DNA of 64,000 bases, from NCBI RefSeq assembly GCF_014202505.1, contig NZ_JACHGW010000002.1, positions 1,473,951-1,537,950 on the forward strand. Reading direction: 5' to 3'. The notes under the pieces were generated by a model that saw only the letters and a list, made by a program, of their open reading frames with translations, was not told where the DNA came from and did not search any database. The first letter of the stretch is position 1. The number at the start of each line of letters is the position of its first letter. This document shows, one piece after another, positions 6,766 through 15,724 of the stretch. The position numbers and the translations under genes are program-made. This DNA comes from Armatimonas rosea (GTDB lineage: Bacteria > Armatimonadota > Armatimonadia > Armatimonadales > Armatimonadaceae).

Positions 6766-8238
6766 CTACTTTGTGTTTCTCCAGTGGTCGGTGGCGAGCC
6801 AGCCGGTTTGGCGCGGTTTCTCTGCAGCCCGCGAGGGCGGGGGCTGGCCCAGTGCGCTCAGAGCGAGCAGGATCTCGTCGGGGATAGTGGCGTTGGGTCT
6901 CCAGCCGGTGAAGCGCTCGGTGAGGAAGCCTGTGTGGAGCTCGCCCGCGACAAAGGCGGGGTCGGCGAGGACGGCGCGTAGGTACTCGAGGTTGGTGGTG
7001 ACTCCCAGCACGACAAAGCTTGCCAGCGCCTGATCCAGCCGCGCGAGGGCCGTGGCGCGGTCCGGGCCGGAGGCGATCACCTTGGCGAGCATGGGGTCGT
7101 AGAAGGGGGGGACCTCCATCCCCTCGGTGTAGCCCGAGTCGACACGAATCCCCGGCCCGCTCGGCTCGCGCCAGCGCAGGAGGGTTCCCAGCGACGGCAA
7201 GAAGCCCGTGGCGGGGTCCTCGGCGTAGACCCGTGCCTCGATACAGTGGCCCCGGGAGACGAGCTCATCTTGGGTGAGCGGGAGCGGCTTGCCCTGCGCG
7301 ACCGCGAGCTGCCAGGCCACCAGGTCGGTGCCGGTGATACTCTCGGTGACCGGGTGCTCGACCTGGAGGCGGGTATTGACCTCCAGAAAGTAAAACGCCT
7401 CGCCCGAGACCAGAAACTCGACCGTCCCCGCCCCGATATAGCCCGCCGCCTTCCCCGCGAGCACGGCGGCCTCGGCCATGCGTGCCCGGAGAGCGGGCGT
7501 GAGCGCGGGTGAGGGGGACTCCTCTAGGATTTTCTGGTGGCGCCGCTGGATACTGCACTCGCGCTCGAAGAGCTGGACCACATTGCCGTGGGTATCGCCA
7601 AAGATCTGAAACTCGATGTGCCGGGGGCGCAGGACATATTTTTCTAGTAGCACACGGGAGTCGCCAAAGGCTGCCTGGGCCTCGCGCCGCGCCTCGGTGA
7701 GCTGGGGGAGAAAATCGGCGAGGTGGTCCACGCGCCGCATCCCGCGCCCGCCGCCCCCCGCCGATGCCTTGATGAGCAGGGGCGTGCCGATCCGCGCCGC
7801 CTCCCGCTCTAGAACCTCGTCGCGCTGGTCGTCGCCGTTGTACCCCGGCACGCACGGCACGCCCGCGGCCTGCATCGTGTTCTTAGCCCCGATCTTATCG
7901 CCCAGCGCACGGATGACACTGCCGGGCGGCCCCACAAACGTGAGCCCCGCGGCGGCGCACGCATCGGCGAAGGCCGCGTTCTCCGAGAGAAAGCCGTAGC
8001 CGGGGTGGATCGCATCGGCCTGGAGGGTCTTGGCGGCAGCGAGAACGGCATCGGTGCGCAGGTAGCTCTCGTGGGCGGGGCCGGGCCCCAGGCACACAAA
8101 GGCATCGGCGAGGTGAACCGCCGGCGAGTCGCGGTCGGCGTCGGAGGTGACCACGACCGGGGAGATGCCCTGCTCCCGACACGCGCGGATAATCCGCACG
8201 GCGATCTCCCCGCGATTGGCAATCAGCAGTCGTTGCAT
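6766..8238 (-). CDS. Biotin carboxylase subunit of an acyl-CoA carboxylase
   Basis: A 490-residue biotin carboxylase. The start MQRLLIANRGEIAVRI is canonical. Other landmarks are HPGYGFLSEN, the glycine-rich ATP loop KASAGGGGRGMR, ERECSIQRRHQK, FLEVNTRLQVEHPVTE and the metal/bicarbonate residues within it. It carboxylates the biotin of BCCP using ATP and bicarbonate. The length (about 40 residues beyond AccC) and the tail GWLATDHWR match MCC/PCC alpha chains that continue into a BT-BCCP part, here encoded by a separate gene. The possible -10 box TACAAT lies 9 nt upstream on the minus strand (8248-8253). Confidence 0.94.
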   Translation of the reverse strand: MQRLLIANRGEIAVRIIRACREQGISPVVVTSDADRDSPAVHLADAFVCLGPGPAHESYLRTDAVLAAAKTLQADAIHPGYGFLSENAAFADACAAAGLTFVGPPGSVIRALGDKIGAKNTMQAAGVPCVPGYNGDDQRDEVLEREAARIGTPLLIKASAGGGGRGMRRVDHLADFLPQLTEARREAQAAFGDSRVLLEKYVLRPRHIEFQIFGDTHGNVVQLFERECSIQRRHQKILEESPSPALTPALRARMAEAAVLAGKAAGYIGAGTVEFLVSGEAFYFLEVNTRLQVEHPVTESITGTDLVAWQLAVAQGKPLPLTQDELVSRGHCIEARVYAEDPATGFLPSLGTLLRWREPSGPGIRVDSGYTEGMEVPPFYDPMLAKVIASGPDRATALARLDQALASFVVLGVTTNLEYLRAVLADPAFVAGELHTGFLTERFTGWRPNATIPDEILLALSALGQPPPSRAAEKPRQTGWLATDHWRNTK

Positions 8239-8247
8239 GATACGGCG

Positions 8248-8288
8248 ATTGTACCCAACTATCTCTCGCCGCCGAACTCAGGTATCAT
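8248..8288. promoter_or_regulatory. Divergent promoters of the carboxylase operon and the ChaN-like gene
   Basis: On the minus strand TACAAT (8253-8248) ends 9 nt before the carboxylase ATG. On the plus strand TATCAT (8283-8288) ends 7 nt before the ATG at 8296. Both transcripts would have nearly no leader. The two -10 boxes are about 30 bp apart, so the promoters overlap. Confidence 0.55.
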
Positions 8289-8295
8289 CTGGGGC

Positions 8296-9144
8296 ATGAT
8301 GCGTGATGAGACAGAGAGCTGGCGGGTTGTGGAGGCGGCGACCGGCCGCGGGCTACGCTGGCGAGACCTTGCGGGGCGACTTGCCCAGGCCAATGCAGTC
8401 TTTGTGGGGGAGCAGCACGACGACCCCGAGACCCACAAGCTAGAGGCGCGCCTCTTTGCGGAGCTGCACCGGAAAGTGGGGCCGCGGCTCGCGCTGGCGA
8501 TGGAGATGATCGAGCGCGACGGCCAAGCGGGCCTTGAGGATTATCTGGCGGGCAGGCTCGACGAAGCGGCGTTTACCAAGGCCGTGACTCTCTGGAAGAC
8601 CTACCCGACCGACTACCGCGCGATGGTGGAGTACGCCAAGGCCAACAAGCTCGCGGTCTATGGCTCCAACGCGCCCAATAAGTTCGTGCGAATCGTCGGC
8701 CAGAAGGGCCTCGCCGGGCTGGAGAGCCTCTCGCCCGCCGACCGTGGCCTGGTCGCCGCTGCGGTCACGGCCCCCATGGGCGATTCCTACCAGAAGAAGT
8801 TCTTCGCGACCATGACGGGGATGGGCGCAAGCCATGGGCCGGGAATGGACGACGCCATGCTACGGCGCATCTACGAGGCCCAGTGCCTGCGCGATGACAC
8901 CATGGCGGAGACGATTGTAAAGGCGCTGGACAAGGGACACGTGGTCTACCATGTCAATGGCAGCTTCCACTCCGACGGTGGCATGGGAACCGCGGCGCGC
9001 ACGCTCTTCAAGCGCCCGCTGGGAACCCGGCTCGCACTGGTCAAGGCCGTCCCGGTCCCCGATGTGCGCAAGGCCGATCCCAGCGAGCTCAAGACCGAGG
9101 CCGACTGGCTGGTCTTTGTGCCTGCTCCGCCGGGTAAGAAATAA
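8296..9144 (+). CDS. ChaN-like (DUF399, haem-binding uptake/Tiki superfamily) protein
   Basis: A 282-residue protein when started at the ATG beside the -10 box (a second ATG follows at 8299). The sequence AVFVGEQHDDPETHKLEARLF is the hallmark beginning of ChaN/DUF399 domains, followed by LALAMEMIERDGQ, a YPTDYRAMVEYAKAN block and YHVNGSFHSDGG near the C-terminus. Campylobacter ChaN is a haem-binding lipoprotein. No lipobox or signal peptide is visible here, so this one may be cytoplasmic, or the true start may be missed. Function is inferred from the family only. Confidence 0.75.
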   Translation: MMRDETESWRVVEAATGRGLRWRDLAGRLAQANAVFVGEQHDDPETHKLEARLFAELHRKVGPRLALAMEMIERDGQAGLEDYLAGRLDEAAFTKAVTLWKTYPTDYRAMVEYAKANKLAVYGSNAPNKFVRIVGQKGLAGLESLSPADRGLVAAAVTAPMGDSYQKKFFATMTGMGASHGPGMDDAMLRRIYEAQCLRDDTMAETIVKALDKGHVVYHVNGSFHSDGGMGTAARTLFKRPLGTRLALVKAVPVPDVRKADPSELKTEADWLVFVPAPPGKK

Positions 9145-9213
9145 GAATAAGAGCGCCGTTTCCTGGTAACACTGCAGGTAGCCTAAAACATCCTCCTGCC
9201 AACGATACCAGAA

Positions 9214-10401
9214 ATGGTCAATCGGTTTCCGCTCAGTTCTGCATCGGGGACGTGCCCGCTGCCTGGTGTCGATGAAGACAAAGGGAGCGGGCTCTTGTCG
9301 TTGCCCTGCTTTGTGTGCCTGCCTCGGCTGACACAGCATCAGATAGGGTTCTGGATGCTCGTGGCGCAGGCAGTGGGGACTCTGGCGCTGTTCCTACTCC
9401 GCCCCGTCAGCCCTGTGCTGGCTGCGGTTCCCCTCTGGCTGGCGATCACGGCGCTGGCGGTAAATGCCCTGCTCCCGTTTGCCTACCGTAGCGGCGTAAA
9501 GCACATTCGGATGGTGGCGACCATGACCTACACGCTCCTGGTGAGTCTGGCGATCCCGGAGCCGTACGTAACCCAGCATGTCTGCGTTGCGCTTCCCTTA
9601 CCTATCCTGGTGGCGATGGTGCTCCGGGGGACCTGCTGCATGACGGTCGGGGTGTTGCTGGAGTACCTGGTGCTCTTGCTCCGCTCTCATGCCAGTGGGG
9701 TCTACCTGCGTCCGGAGTCGCTGGTGATGGTCGCCATGATCAATGGGGGGCTCATTCTCGCACGAACCAGCATGGACCTGGCGCTTCGTGATGCCCAGGA
9801 GCAAAAGCGGCATGCGGAGGCACGCACCGCCGAGGTTCAGGCGGCCTACGGGGAGACGATCTCTGGCTGGTCGCGGGCGCTGGAGCTGCGCGACTCCGAG
9901 ACCCAGGGACATAGCCAGAGGGTGACCGCGCTGACGCTCCAGCTCGCCAAGGAGCTACACATCCCCGAGGAGCAGTGGGAGGCGCTGCGCTGGGGTGCCC
10001 TGCTCCACGATATCGGCAAGATGGGGGTCCCCGATGAGGTCCTGCGCAAGCCGGGGGCACTCACGCCTGAGGAGCGCTTGATTATCGAGGAGCACCCCAG
10101 GATCGCCTACGAGCTCCTCAGACCTATCTCCTTCCTCAAAGACGCGCTCGTGATTCCCTACTGCCACCACGAGCGCTGGGATGGCAAGGGGTACCCACAA
10201 GGGCTTGCGGGAGAGAACATTCCTCTGGCTGCCCGCCTCTTCTCCATTGTCGATGTCTGGGATGCGCTCACCAGCGACCGGTCGTACCGGAAGGCGTGGA
10301 GTGTCGAGAAGTCCCGTGCCTACCTGGAGGAGCAGGCGGGGTGCGCCTTCGACCCCGCCCTTGTTCAGGCATTCTGTCGCATGCTCGCAGCGCAGCGCTA
10401 G
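9214..10401 (+). CDS. Membrane HD-GYP phosphodiesterase
   Basis: Up to 395 residues. About six hydrophobic segments span residues 45-190, followed by a short coiled linker and an HD-GYP domain. The catalytic residues are HDIGK (His/Asp about 265-266) and HHERWDGKGYPQGL about 319-332, with DVWDALTSDRSYRKAW downstream. These enzymes degrade cyclic di-GMP or cyclic GAMP at the membrane. The N-terminal 35 residues are poorly conserved in appearance, so the start may be later (an ATG at 9354 opens the second hydrophobic segment). Its stop and the stop of the convergent permease are 3 nt apart. Confidence 0.88.
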   Translation: MVNRFPLSSASGTCPLPGVDEDKGSGLLSLPCFVCLPRLTQHQIGFWMLVAQAVGTLALFLLRPVSPVLAAVPLWLAITALAVNALLPFAYRSGVKHIRMVATMTYTLLVSLAIPEPYVTQHVCVALPLPILVAMVLRGTCCMTVGVLLEYLVLLLRSHASGVYLRPESLVMVAMINGGLILARTSMDLALRDAQEQKRHAEARTAEVQAAYGETISGWSRALELRDSETQGHSQRVTALTLQLAKELHIPEEQWEALRWGALLHDIGKMGVPDEVLRKPGALTPEERLIIEEHPRIAYELLRPISFLKDALVIPYCHHERWDGKGYPQGLAGENIPLAARLFSIVDVWDALTSDRSYRKAWSVEKSRAYLEEQAGCAFDPALVQAFCRMLAAQR

Positions 10402-10404
10402 CGG

Positions 10405-11703
10405 CTAGCGTCCCCCCAACCCTGTCAGGCTCACGCCCTCGATAAAGTAGCGCTGGGTGAAGAAGAAGAGCACAATGATCGGCATCACCACCATGGTCGA
10501 AGCGGCCATAAGCAGGCCGGGCTCGCCGCCGTGCTGCTGCTGGTAGAGCTGGAGCCCGTAGGCCAGCGGCATGTGCTCGGGGGAGCTGAGGTAGATCAGC
10601 GGCCCCTGGAAGTTGTTCCACGCGCCCATCACCGCCATGATCGCAATCGCCGCCAGGGCGGGCTTCACTTGGGGGAGCATCACGCGCCAGTAGACCCCAA
10701 ACGGCCCACAGCCGTCGATCTTGGCCGCGTCTTCCAGCTCGCCGGGGATGGAGAGGAAGAACTGGCGCAGCATGAAGATATTAAATGCCGAGCCAAAGAA
10801 AGCGGGCACCCAGAGCGGCTTGAGTGTGTCGATCCAGCCCAGGCTCCGGAAGATCAGGAACTGCGGCATGAGGGTCACCGCCCCCGGCACCATCATGGTC
10901 GCGAGCAAGACCCCAAAGAGGATATTGCGTCCCGGCCACGAGAGGCGCGCAAAGGAGTAGGCCACCATCGACGATGCCAGGAGCGTCCCGAGGACACTCA
11001 TCATGGTCAGGAAGAGCGTGTTGCCGAGAAACGTCAGGCCGTAGTGCGTGTCGGGGGGGAGGTAGGCGAGCGCCTCGGCGTAGTTGTCCCACTTGGGGGC
11101 GATATGCCGCACCTTGGTCAGCTCGGCGCGGGTGAGGGTGGTCTGTGTGCCGCTCGGGTCGGGGGCGGTCTCACTGAGCATGGGCTGGGTCTTGATGCGC
11201 CCATCGGGGAGCTCTTCGACCTCCGCGACCAGCGTGCCGTTCGCTAGCTTCGAGAGCTTGGCCGGCTTGCCATCGGGCTGCTTGAGCGCATCGATTGTCT
11301 TCTGCTGGGTCGGAATCCAGACCGGCGGAAAGACCGCTTGCTCGTCGTCGGCCTTGAGCGACGTCGACAGGAGCCAGGCAAAGGGCACCATGAACATAAA
11401 CGAGCCGATCAGCAGTGCCAGGTGGGTTGCGGAGAGGCGCGTGAGCTCGCTGGCGTGGCTGGCGTTGCGGGTCAGCGCCCGGAGCCAGCGTGCGCTTCCC
11501 AGCGCCACCACAATCGCAAAGCCGAGCGAGAGCGGTGCAAAGCGTAGCCCGAGAGTGACTCCGAGCATCGCCACCAGCACCGCCGCGGTGACCGTCGCCG
11601 CCGCCAAGTTGCGCACACGCACCGCCGCAACAATGACGCTGATGCCGTAGATTAGCCCCACGATCAGGGCGATAATGGCCAGAAGCCAGAGAAATGCGTT
11701 CAT
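10405..11703 (-). CDS. Carbohydrate ABC transporter permease (MalG type) with extra N-terminal membrane segments
   Basis: A 432-residue permease. The C-terminal two thirds match CUT1 MalG-type permeases, with the EAA loop ELEDAAKIDGCGPFGVYW followed by LPQVKPALA. Two or three additional hydrophobic segments precede the domain, and about 110 hydrophilic residues (about 135-215) are inserted after the first core segment, probably a periplasmic domain. It should pair with the fused binding-protein/permease encoded upstream on the same strand. No ATPase gene is nearby, so a shared MsiK-type ATPase encoded elsewhere is likely. Confidence 0.9.
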   Translation of the reverse strand: MNAFLWLLAIIALIVGLIYGISVIVAAVRVRNLAAATVTAAVLVAMLGVTLGLRFAPLSLGFAIVVALGSARWLRALTRNASHASELTRLSATHLALLIGSFMFMVPFAWLLSTSLKADDEQAVFPPVWIPTQQKTIDALKQPDGKPAKLSKLANGTLVAEVEELPDGRIKTQPMLSETAPDPSGTQTTLTRAELTKVRHIAPKWDNYAEALAYLPPDTHYGLTFLGNTLFLTMMSVLGTLLASSMVAYSFARLSWPGRNILFGVLLATMMVPGAVTLMPQFLIFRSLGWIDTLKPLWVPAFFGSAFNIFMLRQFFLSIPGELEDAAKIDGCGPFGVYWRVMLPQVKPALAAIAIMAVMGAWNNFQGPLIYLSSPEHMPLAYGLQLYQQQHGGEPGLLMAASTMVVMPIIVLFFFTQRYFIEGVSLTGLGGR

Positions 11704-11719
11704 GAAACAATGCCTCGTG

Positions 11720-11838
11720 CCAGGGATTGGAAATCCCCGTCTACGGAGTTAGGGAGCGTCCCGAGGACGCACAGACAAGGAGCGGCGTGCGCGTCCACGG
11801 GACGCTCTTGTCGGGGAGGCGGGTAATTCATTGCCCGG
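11720..11838. repeat. Repeat family E, copy 2, inside an ABC importer operon
   Basis: It contains AGGGATTGGAAATCCCCG at one end, GAGGCGGGTAATT at the other, and hairpins GCGTCCCGAGGACGC and GCGTCCACGGGACGC in between. It fills the gap between the fused importer gene and the downstream permease, both on the minus strand. Confidence 0.8.
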
Positions 11839-11842
11839 CGAC

Positions 11843-14260
11843 TCATTTCTTATCCACCTCGTAGTGCACCCAGTACTTCTGGAGGCGCCACTGGACCAGC
11901 GTCAGGCAGAGGATAATCACAAAGATCACCCAGGCGATCGCGCTGGCGTAGCCCATCTTGAAGTAGCGGAACGCATTGTTGAAGAGGTAGAGAACCGGCA
12001 CCAGAAGCGAGTCGAGCGGCCCCGTGCCGCCGTCGCCGCCCCCGATCACGTAGACCCGGTCGAACTCTTGGAGCGCGCCAATCGTGCCCATGATCAGGTT
12101 GAAGAAGATATAGGGCGAGAGCAGCGGCAGGGTGACATTGCGGAAGCGCTGCCAGACATTGGCACCGTCGATGAGTGCCGCTTCATTGAGGCTCTGCGGC
12201 ACGCCTTGTAGGCCCGCGAGCCAGAGGATCATCCCCCCGCCCGCGCCCCAGAGGCCCTGGACAATCAGGCCGGGCTTGGCCCACTCCGGAACCCCGAACC
12301 AGCCGGGAGGGGCGATCCCAAACCAGGCCGTGAGGGTCTCTTTCCAGAGCGCATTGAGCAGGCCCTTGTTGGGGTCGCCCGCCAGCAGCCAGACCCAGAG
12401 CACCGCGCTTGCGATGGCGGGGACGATACTGGGGATGTAGAAGGCGGTGCGGTAGAAGTTCATCCCCTTGACTTTTTGGTTGAGCAGCAGCGCGATCGCC
12501 AGGCCCGTCACCATGCCGAGGGGAATCCCAAAGACCGAGAGGTAGGTCGCATTGCCAATCGCCTTGCCCAGCAGCTCACGGTCGTCGGTGAAGAGCTCCT
12601 TGAAGTTGCCCACCCCGACCGCGCGCGCGGGATGGAGGACATCGTAGTCCGTGAAGGCCAGCATCAGCGACGTGAGGATCGGGCCGAGGGTGAAGACCAA
12701 GAAACCCAGAATCCAGGGTGCGGCCATGAGCCAGCCGGCGAGCGCCTCTTGCTTGGCCATGCGGCTCTTGCCCACTTGCTGCTGCCCACGCCACGCGCCG
12801 TAGCCCAGCCCGAGGAGTCCTAGGATGGAGAGAACGACGACAGGCGGGGTCCAGTTAAACAGCGGCAGGCTCTCGCGGGCGAAGGACTTATCGAGCTCTT
12901 TCTGCACCAGGGATTGCTGCTCTTGGAGGGAGGCCTCGGGGGCTTGGGCACCCTGGCAAGCGCGCTCCATCGCCCGGACATGCGCGTCCCAGAGCTTCTG
13001 CCCGATAAAGGTCACCGGGCGGTAGCGGGCGTGGGGGAGCATGTCGATATAGGCCTTGAGGGCGGTCTGGAGGCGCGCGCTCTCGGGGGAGAACTCGCGG
13101 AACATCATGGCATTGACCGCTTTATTGGCCGAGAGCCGGAAGACATAGGGCCGCCCGATCTTCTCGTTGTACTCTTTCTGCGCCTGATTGTAGATGCGGT
13201 AGCCCTCGATACTGGAGAGGAATTGGATAAACTTCCAGGCCTCTTTGGGGTGCTGCGTGCCCTTGGGAATCGCCAGGGAGAAGCCACCGGTCCAGGTGAT
13301 GTGGTCGTCCTTGTCGTTGGCGAAGCGGCCGGTGTGCGCGATGCGCTCTTTCGGCGAGGGCGGCGGGGCGATCGCAAAGTCTAGGTCGGGGGCGTAGCGT
13401 GCGACATTGCCCAGCATCCAGTCCCCGTTGATCACCATCGCTACCTTGCCGGTGAAGAACGGGTCGAGCTCACCGCTCTGGAAGCCGGACTGGTAGACAT
13501 TGACCTTATCGTAGCCCCCGAGATCGTCGTAGAGCTGCTTCATGAAGGTCATCGCCGTGACATTCTCGGGCGCGGCCAGGGTGCAGGTCTTGCCATCGGG
13601 GCTCATGAAGCTCCCGCCGTTCATCCAGGAGTAGATATAGAACCAGGAGTTGCCGAAGTTGGGGATAAAGCCAATCGATGCGTAGGTCTTGTCCGCATTG
13701 ACTTTGGTGAGCTTCTTGGCGTAGTCCCGGAGCTCGTCCCAGGTCTTGGGCGGGCGGTCCGGGTCGAGGCCGGCCTCGCGGAAGAGTTTGCGGTTGTACA
13801 TCAGCATGCGGTCGTCGATCCCGGTCGGGATGGCGTAGACCTTGCCTTGGTAGAGCGCCTCGTTCCAGGCGGCGGGGTAGTAGTTCTCCGCCTTGACGGG
13901 CTCGGGGCCGGTCTCGGTGGCGAGGAACTCATCGAGGGGCATGAAGGTTCCGCGGCTCGCCCAGTCCCCGATCGTGAAGCGGTCCTGGGAGATCACATCC
14001 GGGGGGACGCCGCCGACAATGGCGGTCATGAGCTTCTGCGGGTTCATGTTTCCCGCGCCCATCGAGAGGTTCGAGACCGTAATCTCGGGGTTGCGCTTCT
14101 CAAACTCAGCGATCTGGGCATCGAGCCCGGCGGTTTCCTTGCCGGACTGCAAGCCCCAGACCACGAGCTTGATCTTCTTCTGTGCCAGCGATGGCGTCAC
14201 CAGGGACAGAGCAGCCAGCAGCGCCGCACCTGTGCGGGAGAGGGAGGAGAGAGCCTTCAT
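11843..14260 (-). CDS. Sugar-binding protein fused to a CUT1 permease
   Basis: An 805-residue protein from the ATG chosen because TACAAT ends 7 nt upstream (an in-frame ATG at 14269 lies inside that box). Residues 1-26 are a Sec signal ending SLAQ. Residues about 27-440 are an extracellular solute-binding protein family 1 domain (KLVVWGLQSGKE, VPPDVISQDRF, YAIPTGIDDRMLMYN). A membrane anchor lies near 470-490. Residues about 510-805 are a MalF-type permease with the EAA loop NEAALIDGANVWQRFRNV followed by LPLLSPY. Binding protein and permease are separate in ordinary CUT1 importers, so this is a fusion. A downstream gene supplies the second permease. The sugar cannot be read from sequence. 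Confidence 0.92.
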   Translation of the reverse strand: MKALSSLSRTGAALLAALSLVTPSLAQKKIKLVVWGLQSGKETAGLDAQIAEFEKRNPEITVSNLSMGAGNMNPQKLMTAIVGGVPPDVISQDRFTIGDWASRGTFMPLDEFLATETGPEPVKAENYYPAAWNEALYQGKVYAIPTGIDDRMLMYNRKLFREAGLDPDRPPKTWDELRDYAKKLTKVNADKTYASIGFIPNFGNSWFYIYSWMNGGSFMSPDGKTCTLAAPENVTAMTFMKQLYDDLGGYDKVNVYQSGFQSGELDPFFTGKVAMVINGDWMLGNVARYAPDLDFAIAPPPSPKERIAHTGRFANDKDDHITWTGGFSLAIPKGTQHPKEAWKFIQFLSSIEGYRIYNQAQKEYNEKIGRPYVFRLSANKAVNAMMFREFSPESARLQTALKAYIDMLPHARYRPVTFIGQKLWDAHVRAMERACQGAQAPEASLQEQQSLVQKELDKSFARESLPLFNWTPPVVVLSILGLLGLGYGAWRGQQQVGKSRMAKQEALAGWLMAAPWILGFLVFTLGPILTSLMLAFTDYDVLHPARAVGVGNFKELFTDDRELLGKAIGNATYLSVFGIPLGMVTGLAIALLLNQKVKGMNFYRTAFYIPSIVPAIASAVLWVWLLAGDPNKGLLNALWKETLTAWFGIAPPGWFGVPEWAKPGLIVQGLWGAGGGMILWLAGLQGVPQSLNEAALIDGANVWQRFRNVTLPLLSPYIFFNLIMGTIGALQEFDRVYVIGGGDGGTGPLDSLLVPVLYLFNNAFRYFKMGYASAIAWVIFVIILCLTLVQWRLQKYWVHYEVDKK

Positions 14261-14267
14261 CGCGGGC

Positions 14268-14273
14268 ATTGTA
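14268..14273 (-). promoter_or_regulatory. -10 box (TACAAT) of the importer operon
   Basis: Read on the minus strand, TACAAT ends 7 nt before the ATG at 14260, which begins a good signal peptide. The box overlaps a more upstream in-frame ATG, which is therefore unlikely to be used. Confidence 0.6.
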
Positions 14274-14281
14274 CCGTATTT

Positions 14282-14836
14282 TTATAAACGAGAAGCAAGT
14301 TCCCCCCAAGCGGTTGGGGGATCAGGAGGGAGCACTGAGGGGGGCTGGAGCTGTTTTTGCCACCAGCCGGTATCGCGCCAAGCGCCTGCTTTGAAGCCGA
14401 CATTGCGGTAGGTGCCGATGGGGACGAAGCCCAGAGACTCGTGGAGGCCTACACTGGGAGCGTTGGGGAGGGTGATTCCCGCGAAGGCTTGGTAGAAGCC
14501 CTGGCGGACAAGAAGGGCAAAGAGCTCGGTGTAGAGCGCACGCCCGACTCCCTGTCGCTGGTGAAACGGAGCCACATAGACACTCACGTCCACCGACCAG
14601 CGGTAGGCCAAGCGCTCACGGTGGGGGCTGGCGTAGGCATAGCCCACAATCCGCCCACTCTCCTCCGCAACGAGCCAAGGGAAAAACAGCAGCGTGGCGC
14701 TGATCCGCTGGGCGAGCTGCTCGACCGTGGGCGGCTCAAGCTCAAAGGAGATGGTCGTACCCGTGACATAGGGCGCGTAGATCGCCTGAACTTGCGCGGC
14801 ATCGGCGGGGGTGGCGAGGCGTAGCGTGATTGGCAT
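14282..14836 (-). CDS. GNAT N-acetyltransferase of the phosphinothricin acetyltransferase family
   Basis: A 184-residue cytoplasmic protein starting at MPITLRLATPADAAQVQAIY. The acetyl-CoA binding motif is HQRQGVGRALYTELF and the family-typical tail is ESLGFVPIGTYRNVGFKAG with WRDTGWWQ. PAT-family enzymes acetylate amino groups of phosphinothricin or methionine sulfoximine-like compounds; the actual substrate is unknown. The ATG lies 1 nt after the stop of the alpha/beta hydrolase gene, so the two are translationally coupled. An upstream in-frame ATG at 14926 exists but would overlap the hydrolase by 89 nt and adds no domain sequence. Confidence 0.9.
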   Translation of the reverse strand: MPITLRLATPADAAQVQAIYAPYVTGTTISFELEPPTVEQLAQRISATLLFFPWLVAEESGRIVGYAYASPHRERLAYRWSVDVSVYVAPFHQRQGVGRALYTELFALLVRQGFYQAFAGITLPNAPSVGLHESLGFVPIGTYRNVGFKAGAWRDTGWWQKQLQPPSVLPPDPPTAWGELASRL

Positions 14837-14837
14837 C

Positions 14838-15713
14838 TTAGTGGCTCTGGAAGAAGGCGATGCTCCGGGTGACCTCTTGGTCGAAGGCGCTGAAGTGGTC
14901 GCCGGGGACCGCAACTGCCTCGACATCGAGCTTCTTGGTCTTGGCGAGCTCGGCGGTGCGCTGGCTCATGCCCGCAAAGAGGCGCTCTTGCGTGCCGTAG
15001 TAGATGCGGGTGGGGCACTGGAAGCTGGTGGCGAAGGCGATAGGGGAGCGGAGCTCGAACTCGCGCTTGTTCTTGGGGTCGAAGGGGATCAGCTCCTCCT
15101 GGCCTTGTGACCAAGCAATCGCATCGCACGCCCCGGAGAAGCCCGCGGCGGCACGGAAGCGGTTGGAGCTCAGCGCCGCCAGAAGCGCGAGCGTCCCCCC
15201 GACACTGTGGCCCGCGACATAGAGATGGGTCTTGTCCACGTAGGGGAGCGCGGCCAGGGTCTCGGCGGCGGCTAGGACATCGGAGAGCTCGTCGTAGAAG
15301 AGCGAGTAGGCACCGGGCTGGCCGTTCTCGCCACGGAGCATGGGGGTCATGACGACATAGCCCGCATCCCGGTAGGCCTGGCTGGCCTCCCAGTCCGAGC
15401 CGTCCATCGCAAAGCCGCCGTGGAGAAAGAGCACTGCGGGGCGCTTCTTGCCATCGCGGGGCACCGGCCCGACCAGCGCCTTGAGCGGGAGCGCCTTGGA
15501 GTAGCCCACGAGGGTGGCATCGGCAGGGAGCGCAAAGGCCTGTGCTGGCTGGGGCGCGGGGCCTTTCTGGAGTAGGGTGGTCTTAAACTGGTTTCGGGCA
15601 GTGCGGTAGTCCTGCGCTTGAAGCTCTAGCCCCGGCGACTCGCGGCGGGAGGCACACCCCGAGAGAGCAAGAAACAAGAGAAGTCCGGCGGTAAGCGGCG
15701 AGCGAGCGTCCAT
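14838..15713 (-). CDS. Alpha/beta hydrolase lipoprotein (prolyl oligopeptidase/dienelactone hydrolase-like)
   Basis: A 291-residue lipoprotein with lipobox LSGC (Cys20). The fold is shown by LFLHGG (oxyanion region, about 95-100), the nucleophile elbow GHSVGG (Ser170) and the late His in PGDHFSAF. It is likely a membrane-anchored serine peptidase or esterase. TAAAAT lies 5 nt before the ATG on the minus strand and overlaps the stop codon of the upstream macrodomain gene, so it has its own promoter and drives the downstream acetyltransferase as well. Confidence 0.85.
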   Translation of the reverse strand: MDARSPLTAGLLLFLALSGCASRRESPGLELQAQDYRTARNQFKTTLLQKGPAPQPAQAFALPADATLVGYSKALPLKALVGPVPRDGKKRPAVLFLHGGFAMDGSDWEASQAYRDAGYVVMTPMLRGENGQPGAYSLFYDELSDVLAAAETLAALPYVDKTHLYVAGHSVGGTLALLAALSSNRFRAAAGFSGACDAIAWSQGQEELIPFDPKNKREFELRSPIAFATSFQCPTRIYYGTQERLFAGMSQRTAELAKTKKLDVEAVAVPGDHFSAFDQEVTRSIAFFQSH

Positions 15714-15718
15714 GCGGC

Positions 15719-15724
15719 ATTTTA
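15719..15724 (-). promoter_or_regulatory. -10 box (TAAAAT) of the hydrolase/acetyltransferase pair
   Basis: It ends 5 nt before the ATG at 15713 and overlaps the TAA stop codon of the macrodomain gene, as a compact internal promoter. Confidence 0.55.
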
